From Candidatus Latescibacterota bacterium (GTDB lineage Bacteria > Latescibacterota > UBA2968 > GCA-2709665): DNA of 64,000 nt. The notes beneath the pieces are model-generated. The model was given only the letters and a program-made list of their open reading frames with translations, had not been told where the DNA came from and did not search any database. The DNA is taken from contig JAGWBX010000003.1 of NCBI GenBank assembly GCA_021295655.1, positions 1-64,000 on the forward strand. The letters run 5' to 3'. Every line of letters starts with the position of its first letter. Position 1 is the stretch's first letter. The position numbers and the translations under genes were made by a program. Positions 25,761-34,606 of this stretch are shown in pieces.

Positions 25761-26621
25761 GTGGATTACGAAGGGCTACTGATTATTATCGGGTACTCAC
25801 TCGGCATCTTTGCCGTTTCATTTATTGGCGGGAGACTGGCCGTTCTGGGGTCCATAACCCACACGAGGATTCAGATACTGATGAGCCTCGTGGCGGGATT
25901 CATCCTCGGCATTGCCATGTACCATCTCTTTCCCCACAGTCTCGAACGGATTACCGGTCCGGGAAACGTGGAAAAAGCCGTCGCGTGGGTGGTGTTCGGC
26001 ATGATCCTGATGATCTTCCTGCTGCGCGTCTTTCATTTCCATCAGCACGACTTCAGCACTGAAGCCGGCGAACTGTACGATCATCACGACCACGGCGAAG
26101 CCGGCGGACACTCGGGCAGTCTGGTAGGGGTTGCCATGGGCCTGGGCGTACATACCGTTACCGAAGGCGTCGCCCTGGGCACCAGCATGCGGGTGAGTTC
26201 GCCGCATGAAGACGGCGGGGCGCTGCCCGCCCTCGGGGTATTCCTTGCCATTCTTCTTCACAAACCGCTCGACGCGTATTCCATCATTGGCATGATGAAG
26301 TTCGCGGGGCACGGCGCACGCGCGCGGACCGTGGCTAACGTCGCGTTTGCTTCATTGTGTCCGCTGGTCGCTCTTGCCAGTTTCTGGGGGGTGGGACTTC
26401 TCGGCCTGGACGACGGCTCGGTTATCGGCTACGTGCTTGCGTTTGCCGCGGGCGCGTTTCTGTGCATTGCCCTGAGCGATCTGCTGCCCGAGATCCACTT
26501 CCACAGCCACGACCGCGGCAAACTCATTGTCGCCCTTCTCGTTGGAATCGGTCTGGCCTACGCTCTCTATTTCGTTGAATCCAGCGCCGTTCACGGAACG
26601 CAAGAAATGCACGGGCATTAG
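25761..26621 (+). CDS. ZIP-family metal transporter
   Basis: 286 residues, about eight membrane helices. Family features: LMSLVAGFILGIAMYHLFPHSLE, a His-rich loop (FHFHQHDF...YDHHDHGEAGGH), the TM4 metal site GVHTVTEGVALGT (HxxxEG), TM5 LHKPLDAYSI and ALSDLLPEIHFHSHDRGK late. ZIP proteins move Zn/Fe/Mn toward the cytoplasm. GTG start with GAGGTGAGG upstream. Co-directional with the SPFH/permease genes but separated by a 231-bp leader, so possibly separately regulated; it pairs import with the putative exporter. Confidence 0.87.
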   Translation: MDYEGLLIIIGYSLGIFAVSFIGGRLAVLGSITHTRIQILMSLVAGFILGIAMYHLFPHSLERITGPGNVEKAVAWVVFGMILMIFLLRVFHFHQHDFSTEAGELYDHHDHGEAGGHSGSLVGVAMGLGVHTVTEGVALGTSMRVSSPHEDGGALPALGVFLAILLHKPLDAYSIIGMMKFAGHGARARTVANVAFASLCPLVALASFWGVGLLGLDDGSVIGYVLAFAAGAFLCIALSDLLPEIHFHSHDRGKLIVALLVGIGLAYALYFVESSAVHGTQEMHGH

Positions 26622-26654
26622 TGTTCTGTCCCAAGAGTACCTCACCATTCGGCC

Positions 26655-26692
26655 GCCTGTCTGCGTGCGTGAGATAGCACGCACAGGCAGGC
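26655..26692. repeat. Dispersed inverted repeat, copy 1
   Basis: Left arm GCCTGTCTGCGTGC (26655-26668) and right arm GCACGCACAGGCAGGC (26677-26692) form a 14-bp stem with one G-U pair and a 2-nt bulge around an 8-nt loop. The same arms recur at 60857-60888. A second short hairpin (CGACCT/AGGTCG, 26721-26737) lies next to it, between convergent genes. Confidence 0.7.
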
Positions 26693-26743
26693 CGACTCAC
26701 CCCGTCTCGCTATGTTGGACCGACCTTGCTCAGGTCGCCTGCC

Positions 26744-27874
26744 TCACCCAAGCGCTTTCAAGCCCGCTTGGATCATTTCCGAATATTCCTCTGTTTTTCC
26801 CGGTGTATAGACGTCCATCGGCATCACCACCATGCGGGGGACCGCGCGGTCGGCCACGGGCGTCACGCCTGGTCCGTAGCGCGCCTGCCCTTTGTAATGG
26901 GGGCACCGGATGGGGCACCCCTTGCCGTACGCCAGGACCTCGGTGAAAATCGGGTCCTCCGCGGCGGAGCGTCGTTTGTAACCGATCGAGACGGGACATC
27001 CATGTTCGACCATGGTCTTCTGAAATCGCTCGACCGGGATCCCCTCGCTGTCGCCTTCGAACCGAAAGGCAACGGCGTGGTAGGCATTGACGCATCCCTC
27101 TTCGACGCGCTGGGGAACGAGCCACGGGGATTCCTTCGCGGCCTCGCGGTAGAGCTCACCTGCCCTGTGATGCGCCGCAATAATGTCGTCCGCCCGGTCC
27201 ATCTGCGCGAGCATCACCCCGGCCTGTAGTTCCGTCATACGGTAATTCCAGCCCAGCGTCGTCTTGATGATCCTCATCTCGAGCATCTTCTGCAGCATTT
27301 CGGGACGGTTGGTCACCGCCATGCCGCCGTCGCCGCTGGTGAGGTGTTTGGCCTCCTGGAAACTGTACGACCCGATCGACCCGAGCGTCCCCAACGGACT
27401 CCCGCGGTAGGAACCGCCGACCCCGTGCGCCACGTCTTCGATGACGGGAAGCCCGTAGCTCTGTGCCACCTTGAGGATCCCGTCGTAATCCGGCGGGTTC
27501 CCCCACATCGGCGTGCAGATGACGGCGCCAGTGTGTTCCGTGATGCACGCCTCGAGGGATTCGGGATCCATATTCCAGGTATCCTCGATGATGTCGCAGA
27601 ATACCGGCACCCCGTTGTGATACATAACCGCTGCGCCGCCGAAGTGAACCACCGGGTCGCAGACGACTTCCACGCCCGGTCCAACGCCCGCAGCCGCCAC
27701 GGCCGTGTGCAGCACGCTCATCGCACTGTTCATTGCCACCGCGTATTCGGCCCCTACCCACGCTGCAAACCGCTCCTCCAGTTGCGACGTGAATTTGCCG
27801 GTCTTGCTGTTCAGCGTCCCGCTGGCGATCACCTTCGCCAGGTAGTCCATCTCAAGCTGTCCGAACCGCTCCAT
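26744..27874 (-). CDS. DegT/DnrJ/EryC1/StrS-family PLP aminotransferase
   Basis: About 376 residues from ATG 27874 (GGAGGAGG 7 nt upstream). PLP-dependent fold type I: EYAVAMNSAMSVLHTAVAAAG, VEVVCDPVVHFGGAAVMYHNG, DVAHGVGGSYRG and the PLP-lysine segment SYSFQEAKHLTSGDGG; then TTLGWNYRMTELQAGVMLAQ. Usually transaminates keto-sugar nucleotides or related ketones; the acceptor is not predictable. Followed upstream (74 nt) by the NAT_N/GNAT_C-like gene on the same strand. Confidence 0.92.
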   Translation of the reverse strand: MERFGQLEMDYLAKVIASGTLNSKTGKFTSQLEERFAAWVGAEYAVAMNSAMSVLHTAVAAAGVGPGVEVVCDPVVHFGGAAVMYHNGVPVFCDIIEDTWNMDPESLEACITEHTGAVICTPMWGNPPDYDGILKVAQSYGLPVIEDVAHGVGGSYRGSPLGTLGSIGSYSFQEAKHLTSGDGGMAVTNRPEMLQKMLEMRIIKTTLGWNYRMTELQAGVMLAQMDRADDIIAAHHRAGELYREAAKESPWLVPQRVEEGCVNAYHAVAFRFEGDSEGIPVERFQKTMVEHGCPVSIGYKRRSAAEDPIFTEVLAYGKGCPIRCPHYKGQARYGPGVTPVADRAVPRMVVMPMDVYTPGKTEEYSEMIQAGLKALG

Positions 27875-27948
27875 GTCGACCTCCTCCTGGTTCCTTTCGC
27901 GCCTCACGACCGACGGCGCCACGGCGCGAATCCGCCACGTGGTTCAAA

Positions 27949-29217
27949 TCAGTCACCGACCAGATGCCACGGAAACTTCGTTGTTCGGTATACCTGGCGA
28001 CCCCAATCCAGATCTTCAGGGAACATGAAGCATTTGCCGGCCCTGGGATCGATCGCCCTGCCCGAGGACACATGTTCCAGCATTGCCCGCTGGAGCGACG
28101 TGTCGCCGGGCGCCCTGCTCAGGTCGTCCGCCGCATTCCCGAAAACCGTCTGCAGTATCGACCGTTCCGAGATGCCGCCGGGCACCAGGTAGAACTCCCG
28201 CAGAAAACGCACCAGATTGGAACCGGACGGCAGCCAATCCTCCAATTGCGTATCCAGCAACCAGGAACCACAGAAGAACGCCTTGTACGGGCGATCGGGA
28301 AAATGGCGAGGGAAGAAGTCCATCGCGGCCCGAAAGGAGTCCCCGCAAGCGGTATGGTCCAGCGGTATTCCCCCGGGAATATGAAAATACAGAACGGGGT
28401 CCCCAGGTCCCAGAACGGAAACCCAGTCGGCCGCGGCAAGCGTCACCATTTCTTCGCAGGCCCGGCCGGACGGAAGGATGGGGTGTCCGGCAATCCTGTC
28501 TCCCGTAATCCTGAGCCGGGAGGTCCATGCGGGCGGCGCATCTCCGCCTCTGTGCCGCTGGCCGTCGCGCCGAAAGGAAACGCCGTCTTCGCTGAGCGCA
28601 ACGACCACGGACGACTCCCTGTGACGATAGACGCGAAACGGGTCGTTCATCACGTTGAATTGATGTTCGAGCCGGCCCAGGGCGTAGATTTCACCACGGA
28701 GGAAATTTGCCAGCCAGCGGGCCGCGTGTCCGTCCAGGCCCCATTGGCCGAAGATCTCACTGCACGATTCACCCCTCAGGTAAATCTGATCCATGCTTTC
28801 CCGAACAACCCGTTCGGAAACCCCGTGCGCGCGGTGCGTCGCTCGCATCTGGGGAAACCGCGAGAGCAGCACCAGCAGGTAGAAGAGACCCGCCAGTTCT
28901 CCCAGAGGGCCCTTCATACACGGCCAATCGTCCGCTAGGCGGCTGGAATATCCTTCCACGTGGTAGAGACACCAGTGGCAATGCCACGCCAGCGCGCGCA
29001 ACGCGGGCTCGTTCGCCACCCGGGCCGCCGCGGCGACTGCAGCCTCCACGATATCTTCCGGGAGATAAATCCCCCGGCAGGCCTCGCTCACGAAGTCCGG
29101 TGACAGAAACGGGACCTCCCCGTCCGCCATCACGCGCTGTGAGACCTCCCACGCCGGTTCGAGTACCTCCCGAGATGGCTCGATTCCCAAATCCTCGACC
29201 ACCCGGTTGAGTTCCAT
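27949..29217 (-). CDS. NAT_N/GNAT_C-type acyltransferase-like protein
   Basis: About 422 residues from ATG 29217. The C-terminal half matches the GNAT_C pattern as I recall it: LYFHIPGGIPLDHTACGDSF, FFPRHFPDRPYKAFFCGSWLL, DTQLEDWLPSGSNLVRFLREF. The N-terminal part (ALAWHCHWCLYHVEGY) resembles the helical NAT_N domain. Proteins of this type are annotated as acyltransferases but their chemistry is poorly known. An upstream extension to 29349 is in frame but looks non-coding. Sits directly upstream of the DegT gene, same strand; likely one operon. Confidence 0.72.
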   Translation of the reverse strand: MELNRVVEDLGIEPSREVLEPAWEVSQRVMADGEVPFLSPDFVSEACRGIYLPEDIVEAAVAAAARVANEPALRALAWHCHWCLYHVEGYSSRLADDWPCMKGPLGELAGLFYLLVLLSRFPQMRATHRAHGVSERVVRESMDQIYLRGESCSEIFGQWGLDGHAARWLANFLRGEIYALGRLEHQFNVMNDPFRVYRHRESSVVVALSEDGVSFRRDGQRHRGGDAPPAWTSRLRITGDRIAGHPILPSGRACEEMVTLAAADWVSVLGPGDPVLYFHIPGGIPLDHTACGDSFRAAMDFFPRHFPDRPYKAFFCGSWLLDTQLEDWLPSGSNLVRFLREFYLVPGGISERSILQTVFGNAADDLSRAPGDTSLQRAMLEHVSSGRAIDPRAGKCFMFPEDLDWGRQVYRTTKFPWHLVGD

Positions 29218-29426
29218 ATCCGCCTTTCCTGTACTCAATCCAATCCAGAGGCGTCTGTGCGAGAGAACCAGGCGTCCTGCCGTACTGTGTTGGAAACGTG
29301 CACAATCAGGCTGTTTCAAAATCCGACTTAGAAATAGCCTGATATACATGTGATCTGCAGCAGGAATACCGAAAATCAGAACGCCATCGGCTCCGTGCCG
29401 GTGTTGCGATTCAATGGCGATTCACG

Positions 29427-30515
29427 CTACGGATGCGCGGAGATCATTTCACGTCCACTGGCAATCAGGCTGTCGATCGCGGCGAGGTCGGATATGGACT
29501 CCGTGTGGAGCCTGTCTGACCGTTGACGGCGTTGGGACGCCGATTCACATGGCTTCAGCGGCAACCGTCTCAAGTGCAACGCGAAGAGTACGCCGCTGAG
29601 AATGGTATCGGCGATCAGGAAGCCCGGGATGGATTTGACTTCGGGTTCGGTGATGTCCGTACCAAGTCGCCGTGCTTCCTTCCGGTAGGCTCCGAAGTGA
29701 CGGGCGAAATCTCGTCGCCACAAGTCGGGATCGCGGGACAGGGGGCCGGCGATCGTCCTGGCCAGGTCGGCGGATGCAACCACGACGTCGAAGATCCGCG
29801 GTCCGTTGCAGAGCAGGTCCCAGTCGAACAGTCCGCTTACCCTGTCGGCATCGAACGCCACGTTGCAGGATCTGAAATCCCCGTGAATCCAGGTCCGATT
29901 GAGTTCCCGGTATGCACCCGAGGCAAAGAAACCGGCCAGCCAGTCGATTGCATGGTCTACGGCGGATTCTGCGACCTGCTCCGTTTTCGGGAGGTCTTTC
30001 AACCGCTCCCTGAGGCTGTCGGGATTTTCCGTGTACATGACCGGAAGCAATCCATCCCGGACAGCGAGGTCCCCGTGGTTGCAATATCCCTCGGCCGTGG
30101 AATGGTAGTGCGCCAGGAAGGTCATCACATTTGCCGCCTGGTTGCCGTTCAGTTCCCCAGGGTTAGTGTATACCGTCCCGCGGATGTATCGGTGTACGGA
30201 AAACAGTTCTCCATCCATCTCTGCGGCGACCTGTCCGTCGGCCGCCGGAACCAGTTCGTCCACCGGTATACCTCGGTACCCCAGGTACGACAGGAATGAC
30301 GAAAGGCGTTCGATCTCGAAGATCGAACTTCGGACGCGGTTCACGCGAATGACGAAATCACCTTGCGACGTTTCGGCCAGATACACTTCATTGAGCACGC
30401 CGCCCGTCAGGCGAGACGTACGGCGACAGGAACCGAGATCGTAGTGTCGCGAAACCACCTCAACGATATGGCGCTTTCGCCGGGCAAGGGCAGTCGGGGA
30501 ATCGGCGCGTGTCAT
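29427..30515 (-). CDS. Aminoglycoside-phosphotransferase-fold kinase
   Basis: About 362 residues from ATG 30515 (alternative ATG 30560; neither has a good ribosome-binding site). ATP-dependent small-molecule kinase fold: N-lobe LTGGVLNEVYLAETSQGDFVIRV, hinge region SVHRYIRG, and catalytic WIHGDFRSCNVAFD (HGDxxxxN) followed by LFDWDLLCNGPRIFDV. Substrates in this superfamily include antibiotics, choline, homoserine and methylthioribose; none is indicated. The open frame continues to 31007 but is not coding there. Confidence 0.83.
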   Translation of the reverse strand: MTRADSPTALARRKRHIVEVVSRHYDLGSCRRTSRLTGGVLNEVYLAETSQGDFVIRVNRVRSSIFEIERLSSFLSYLGYRGIPVDELVPAADGQVAAEMDGELFSVHRYIRGTVYTNPGELNGNQAANVMTFLAHYHSTAEGYCNHGDLAVRDGLLPVMYTENPDSLRERLKDLPKTEQVAESAVDHAIDWLAGFFASGAYRELNRTWIHGDFRSCNVAFDADRVSGLFDWDLLCNGPRIFDVVVASADLARTIAGPLSRDPDLWRRDFARHFGAYRKEARRLGTDITEPEVKSIPGFLIADTILSGVLFALHLRRLPLKPCESASQRRQRSDRLHTESISDLAAIDSLIASGREMISAHP

Positions 30516-30756
30516 TTTTAAGAACAATGTGATCGTGTCGTTCGCGATGGCTTCGACCATCCGACTCGTAAGGATCGGACCGCGAGCTGTCCGGGTGCGT
30601 GAATGGTTGACATCCCCGGCGTCGGACAACTGTATGATATGTGCATTTTCTTTGCCATGCCAAAACAGATTCTTGTGGTCGGCGGCCATGTATCGCGCTA
30701 TAAGATGATGGATCCATACGTGGTCCGGTGGGTGTGAAATTATCGCGTGAAGACTA

Positions 30757-30785
30757 TTGACTTTCGTGAGAATGGCGGCTATATT
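30757..30785 (+). promoter_or_regulatory. Promoter upstream of the decayed MpaB-like gene
   Basis: -35 TTGACT (30757-30762), 17-bp spacer, -10 TATATT (30780-30785). It lies in the 330-bp gap between the kinase gene and the pseudogene; nothing else is evident there. It could still drive the RND operon downstream. Confidence 0.55.
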
Positions 30786-30845
30786 TGCGTTCGAAAGTAT
30801 TAGATTAAGTGATTGTACGATAGAAAAACGCGGTCTGCGGCTTGA

Positions 30846-31364
30846 AGGCAGGAAACGGAAAGTCGGCGGTCCCGCGAAGACCGCTGGGAGCAAGATAACA
30901 GCTTTTACGGAGACAGCGGCATTATAACCGTACCTTCCGCATATGTCGACGGCTATCCGAAGGGGCGGCGTTACAACCGTGAACTCGCCGACAACTACAT
31001 GAAACACACCACCGTCGGCGACCCGCCGCTCGATCCGGTCATGGAGGAATCAGCCGGGCTTCCACCCCAGGACCTGCACCGGTTCATTAAAGCCGGCATC
31101 GACGAGGAGGAAGACGACATGCGCAGCGCTCCGTTGGCGTTGCGCGATTTTTTCGACAACCTTGAAGATCCGCCCTGGTTCGAATACGAATCCTTCAGGC
31201 CGGGCATGCGCGCCTTCCATATGAACACGACAAACATCCTGGTCGCTTTTGTGACGGGCGTGCTGATCGAAGGATTCGCGACCATGATCGCCAGGTCTTT
31301 ATGCCCGATCACGTTCAGTCGTCAAAATCGAGCCCCTATTAATCGATTCCCGTGCGGAAGATGA
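30846..31364 (+). pseudogene. Decayed MpaB/DUF2236-family oxygenase gene
   Basis: The frame is coding-like from just after a TGA at 30843: DRWEQDNSFYGDSGIITVP, then VDGYPKGRRYNRELADNY, HTTVGDPPLDPVMEESAGLP, HRFIKAGIDEEEDDMR and NILVAFVTGVLIEGFATMIARS. This matches the N-terminal third of MpaB/DUF2236 heme oxygenases (latex-clearing-protein relatives) as I know them. No start codon exists before ATG 30999, well inside the homologous region, and after FATMIARS the frame turns into unrelated sequence ending at 31364. Family members have 300-400 residues, so both ends are lost. Confidence 0.7.
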
Positions 31365-31502
31365 CGAACCCGGCCGGGCGACGGACTGCAGGAGATTTAT
31401 CGAATAGATGACACGTGTATTTCCGAATGTACCGGTCTTGACGCCGTCGTCCGCAACCGACGGTGATGTCATCGCCGTTCCCGGTCTGGGATGGGGGCGG
31501 CG

Positions 31503-33794
31503 ATGAATCTTGTGCTCCAGGATCGATATATAGACGCCATCCTGCGCTATCGGTGGATCGTGGTCGTTGCGGCAACGCTGCTGATGGCGGCCATGACGGC
31601 CGGGGTCCGGTTTATCACGGTAACAAACGACTACCGCGTTCTGTTCAGCGAAGACAACCCTCAGCTTCTTGCCTTCGACGCGCTGGAGAACACCTATTCC
31701 ACGTCCAACGCGGCATTGATCGCCATTACGCCGGAACAGGGCTCGGTGTTCTCCAGGGAAGCGCTCGGCGCGGTTGAAGCGTTGACCGATGCCGCGTGGC
31801 GCGCGCCCTATTCCAGCCGTGTAAACTCCCTCACCAACTATACGCACAGCGAGGCATCCGGGGACGACCTGATTGTCGCGCCGCTCGTCGAGGATGCGCA
31901 GGCTCTGAGTGACGCCCAACTGGCGCGAATCGAAATAACCGCGCTGGCAGCCGTCGAAATTGCAGGACGCCTGGTTTCCCGTGATGGGCGCACGGCCGGT
32001 GTTGCCATAAACTTCGTCCTGCCGGAGAATCCGGACCAGGCGGTCGTCGAAATTACCGACTATCTGGTTTTGCGTCTGAGCGAGGCCCGGGCCCAACATC
32101 CGGGTATCGCCTATCACCTCACCGGCGACGTGGTCATGAACAGGGCTTTTTCTGACGCCACGCAGGACGACATGCGTACCCTTACGCCGATCGTGTTCGT
32201 GATTATCATCGTCGCTACAATCGCTCTTCTGCGCTCGGTCCTCGGGACCATTGCGATCGTTGCCGTGATCGTTTTTGTCGTCAATACCACCGTGGGTTTC
32301 GCCGGGTGGAGCCGTGTGGTGTTCAGCCCCACGAACGCCGGGATACCGATTATCGTCATGGTGATCGCCATGGCCGATGCCATCCACATTGTCACGAGCG
32401 TTCTGTTGGGAATGAGGCGCGGACTTGCCAGGAACGAGGCGATTGCCGAATCATTCCGAATCAATGTCTATCCGATATTCATAACCTCGGTTACGACAGC
32501 GATCGGATTTCTCAGCCTGAACGCCTCGGATTCGCCGCCCTTCCATATCCTGGGCAACTACGTTGCGTTCGGCGTCCTATGCGCACTCGTCTACTCCGTC
32601 ACGCTTCTCCCTGCGCTTCTGTCCCTGTTGCCGCTGCGTGTGCCGGCCCGGAGAACACAGGATAAGGACCTGCTCGGCCGTTTTGCGGAGATCGTCATCG
32701 CCCGGCGCAAATTCCTGCTGGCGGTCCTCATTCCAGCGGTGGCCTGCCTGTCGATGGGCATCTCTCGTATCGAACTGAGCGACAACATGGCTCAGTATTT
32801 CGACGACCGTTACGAGTTCCGCCGCGATACGGACTACATCATCCAGAATCTGACCGGACTGGATAAGCTGGAATACTCAATGAACTCGGGGAGGGAAGGC
32901 GGCATCACTCAACCCGAATATCTGCGCAAGATCGATGCTTTTGCCGGGTGGTACAGGGAGCAGCCCGAGGTGACGCACGTCCAGGTGTTTTCGGACATTA
33001 TGAAGCGGCTCAACAAGAACATGCACGGTGACGATCCGGCCTACTATCGATTGCCGGAAGAACCGGACCTCGCGGCACAGTACCTGTTGCTGTACGAGCT
33101 GTCGCTCCCGTTCGGCAGCGATCTCAATGACCGCATCGACGTCGCAAAGTCCTCTACTCGAATGGTCGTCACCACCAGGAACGCGTGGTCTCGCGATCTG
33201 CGTGAACTCGATGGACGCGCGCAGGCCTGGCTTCGCGCAAACGCGCCCGAATTCGCGCAGGAGGCTTCGGGGCTGAGCATTGTGTTTGCCCACCTGTCGC
33301 TGCGGAATATCAACAGCATGTTGCGCGGTACGATCCTGGCCATGGCGCTTATCTCGTTTATCCTGATCTGGATTTTCAAGAGCGTACGCATCGGACTCCT
33401 GAGTCTTCTGCCGAATTTCATCCCGGCGATCATGAGCTTCGGCCTGTGGGGTTATATCGTTGGCAACGTGGGCATCGCCTCATCGGTGGTCATCGCCGTG
33501 GTTTTCGGAATTGTCGTAGACGACACGATTCACTTCCTGAGCAAGTATCTCAAAGCCAGGCGCAAGAAACTTGACGCGCCGGAGGCGGTGCGCTACGCCT
33601 TCCGCACGGTGGGCCACGCATTATGGACAACCACTACGGTTCTGTCGGCGGGCTTCCTGGTATTCGCAACGTCGGGGTTCCAGGTGAGTTGGGCGCTCGG
33701 CCTTCTGGTCACGATCACGATCATCTTCGCGCTGGTCGCCGATTTCCTGCTCCTGCCGGCGCTGCTGATTACCATCGACCGGAGAAAACTATGA
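31503..33794 (+). CDS. RND-superfamily exporter (COG1033/MMPL-like)
   Basis: 763 residues from ATG 31503 (alternative 31491). Two repeats, each with a membrane helix, a large extracytoplasmic domain and a block of about five helices. Conserved intramembrane acids lie in VMVIAMADAIHIVTS (first repeat) and VVFGIVVDDTIHFLSKY (second). Start helix WIVVVAATLLMAAMTAGV, then the SEDNPQLLAFDALENTYS region typical of COG1033 exporters. Proton-driven export of lipids or hydrophobic compounds is typical. Stop overlaps the next ATG (ATGA), so it is coupled to the LolA-like gene. Confidence 0.92.
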   Translation: MNLVLQDRYIDAILRYRWIVVVAATLLMAAMTAGVRFITVTNDYRVLFSEDNPQLLAFDALENTYSTSNAALIAITPEQGSVFSREALGAVEALTDAAWRAPYSSRVNSLTNYTHSEASGDDLIVAPLVEDAQALSDAQLARIEITALAAVEIAGRLVSRDGRTAGVAINFVLPENPDQAVVEITDYLVLRLSEARAQHPGIAYHLTGDVVMNRAFSDATQDDMRTLTPIVFVIIIVATIALLRSVLGTIAIVAVIVFVVNTTVGFAGWSRVVFSPTNAGIPIIVMVIAMADAIHIVTSVLLGMRRGLARNEAIAESFRINVYPIFITSVTTAIGFLSLNASDSPPFHILGNYVAFGVLCALVYSVTLLPALLSLLPLRVPARRTQDKDLLGRFAEIVIARRKFLLAVLIPAVACLSMGISRIELSDNMAQYFDDRYEFRRDTDYIIQNLTGLDKLEYSMNSGREGGITQPEYLRKIDAFAGWYREQPEVTHVQVFSDIMKRLNKNMHGDDPAYYRLPEEPDLAAQYLLLYELSLPFGSDLNDRIDVAKSSTRMVVTTRNAWSRDLRELDGRAQAWLRANAPEFAQEASGLSIVFAHLSLRNINSMLRGTILAMALISFILIWIFKSVRIGLLSLLPNFIPAIMSFGLWGYIVGNVGIASSVVIAVVFGIVVDDTIHFLSKYLKARRKKLDAPEAVRYAFRTVGHALWTTTTVLSAGFLVFATSGFQVSWALGLLVTITIIFALVADFLLLPALLITIDRRKL

Positions 33795-34606
33795 GTTATC
33801 CACGCAAAGTACTCGCGTTTTCGACGCCATGGCTGATTGTCGCGGCGGCTATCGGCGCGCCGGCGCCCGTTCACTCGCAGAACGTGACGTCGGATGCAAC
33901 CGGCCTGAGTATCGCCCGGGAATCCCGTGCCCGCGAGGAAGGCTTTGGCAACTTCACCGCGCAGCAGGCCATGGTGCTTCGCAACAAGCACGGGCAGGAG
34001 AGCTGGCGTCAACTCCGCGTAAAGGTCCTGGAGGTACCTGGCGCCGGCGACAAGAGCCTGTTTGTATTTGACGAGCCGCGCGACGTCCGGGGAACGGCGC
34101 TTCTCGTCCACGCGCACCGGGACCGTGCGGACGATCAGTGGCTCTATCTGCCCGCTTTGAAACGCGTCAAACGGATCAGTTCGTCGAACCGGTCCGGTTC
34201 CTTCATGGGCAGTGAGTTCGCCTATGAAGACATGACCGCCCAGGCGGTGGAGAAATTTACCTACCGCTATCTGCGTGACGAGCCCTGCGGCAGTCTGACC
34301 TGCACGGTAACTGAGCGCTACCCCACGGACAAGAAATCAGGCTACAGCCGCCAGGTGGTGTGGCGTGACAGGGACGAGCTTCGCGTACGTAAAGTGGAAT
34401 ATTACGACCGCAAGGACGCGCATCTGAAGACGCTCACGCTGGAGAACTACGGGCTATACGCGGGTCGTTACTGGCGCGCGGGGGTGATGACCATGGTCAA
34501 TCACCTCACCGGGAAAAGCACGGTGCTGACCTGGACGGGGTTCAAGTTCGGGACTGACCTTGGCGACCGCGACTTTTCACGCACCGGACTGAAACGGGCG
34601 CGTTAA
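33791..34606 (+). CDS. LolA-like outer-membrane lipoprotein-sorting protein
   Basis: 271 residues: signal peptide (PWLIVAAAIGAPAPVHSQ), then a LolA-like half-barrel domain: GFGNFTAQQAMVLRNKHGQ, LLVHAHRDRADDQWLYLPAL, KRVKRISSSNRSGSFMGSE, FAYEDMTAQ. This version is regularly encoded beside COG1033 exporters and an outer-membrane protein, presumably as a periplasmic carrier of the exported lipid. Overlaps the RND gene by 4 nt and the next gene by 1 nt (TAATG). Confidence 0.88.
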   Translation: MSYPRKVLAFSTPWLIVAAAIGAPAPVHSQNVTSDATGLSIARESRAREEGFGNFTAQQAMVLRNKHGQESWRQLRVKVLEVPGAGDKSLFVFDEPRDVRGTALLVHAHRDRADDQWLYLPALKRVKRISSSNRSGSFMGSEFAYEDMTAQAVEKFTYRYLRDEPCGSLTCTVTERYPTDKKSGYSRQVVWRDRDELRVRKVEYYDRKDAHLKTLTLENYGLYAGRYWRAGVMTMVNHLTGKSTVLTWTGFKFGTDLGDRDFSRTGLKRAR

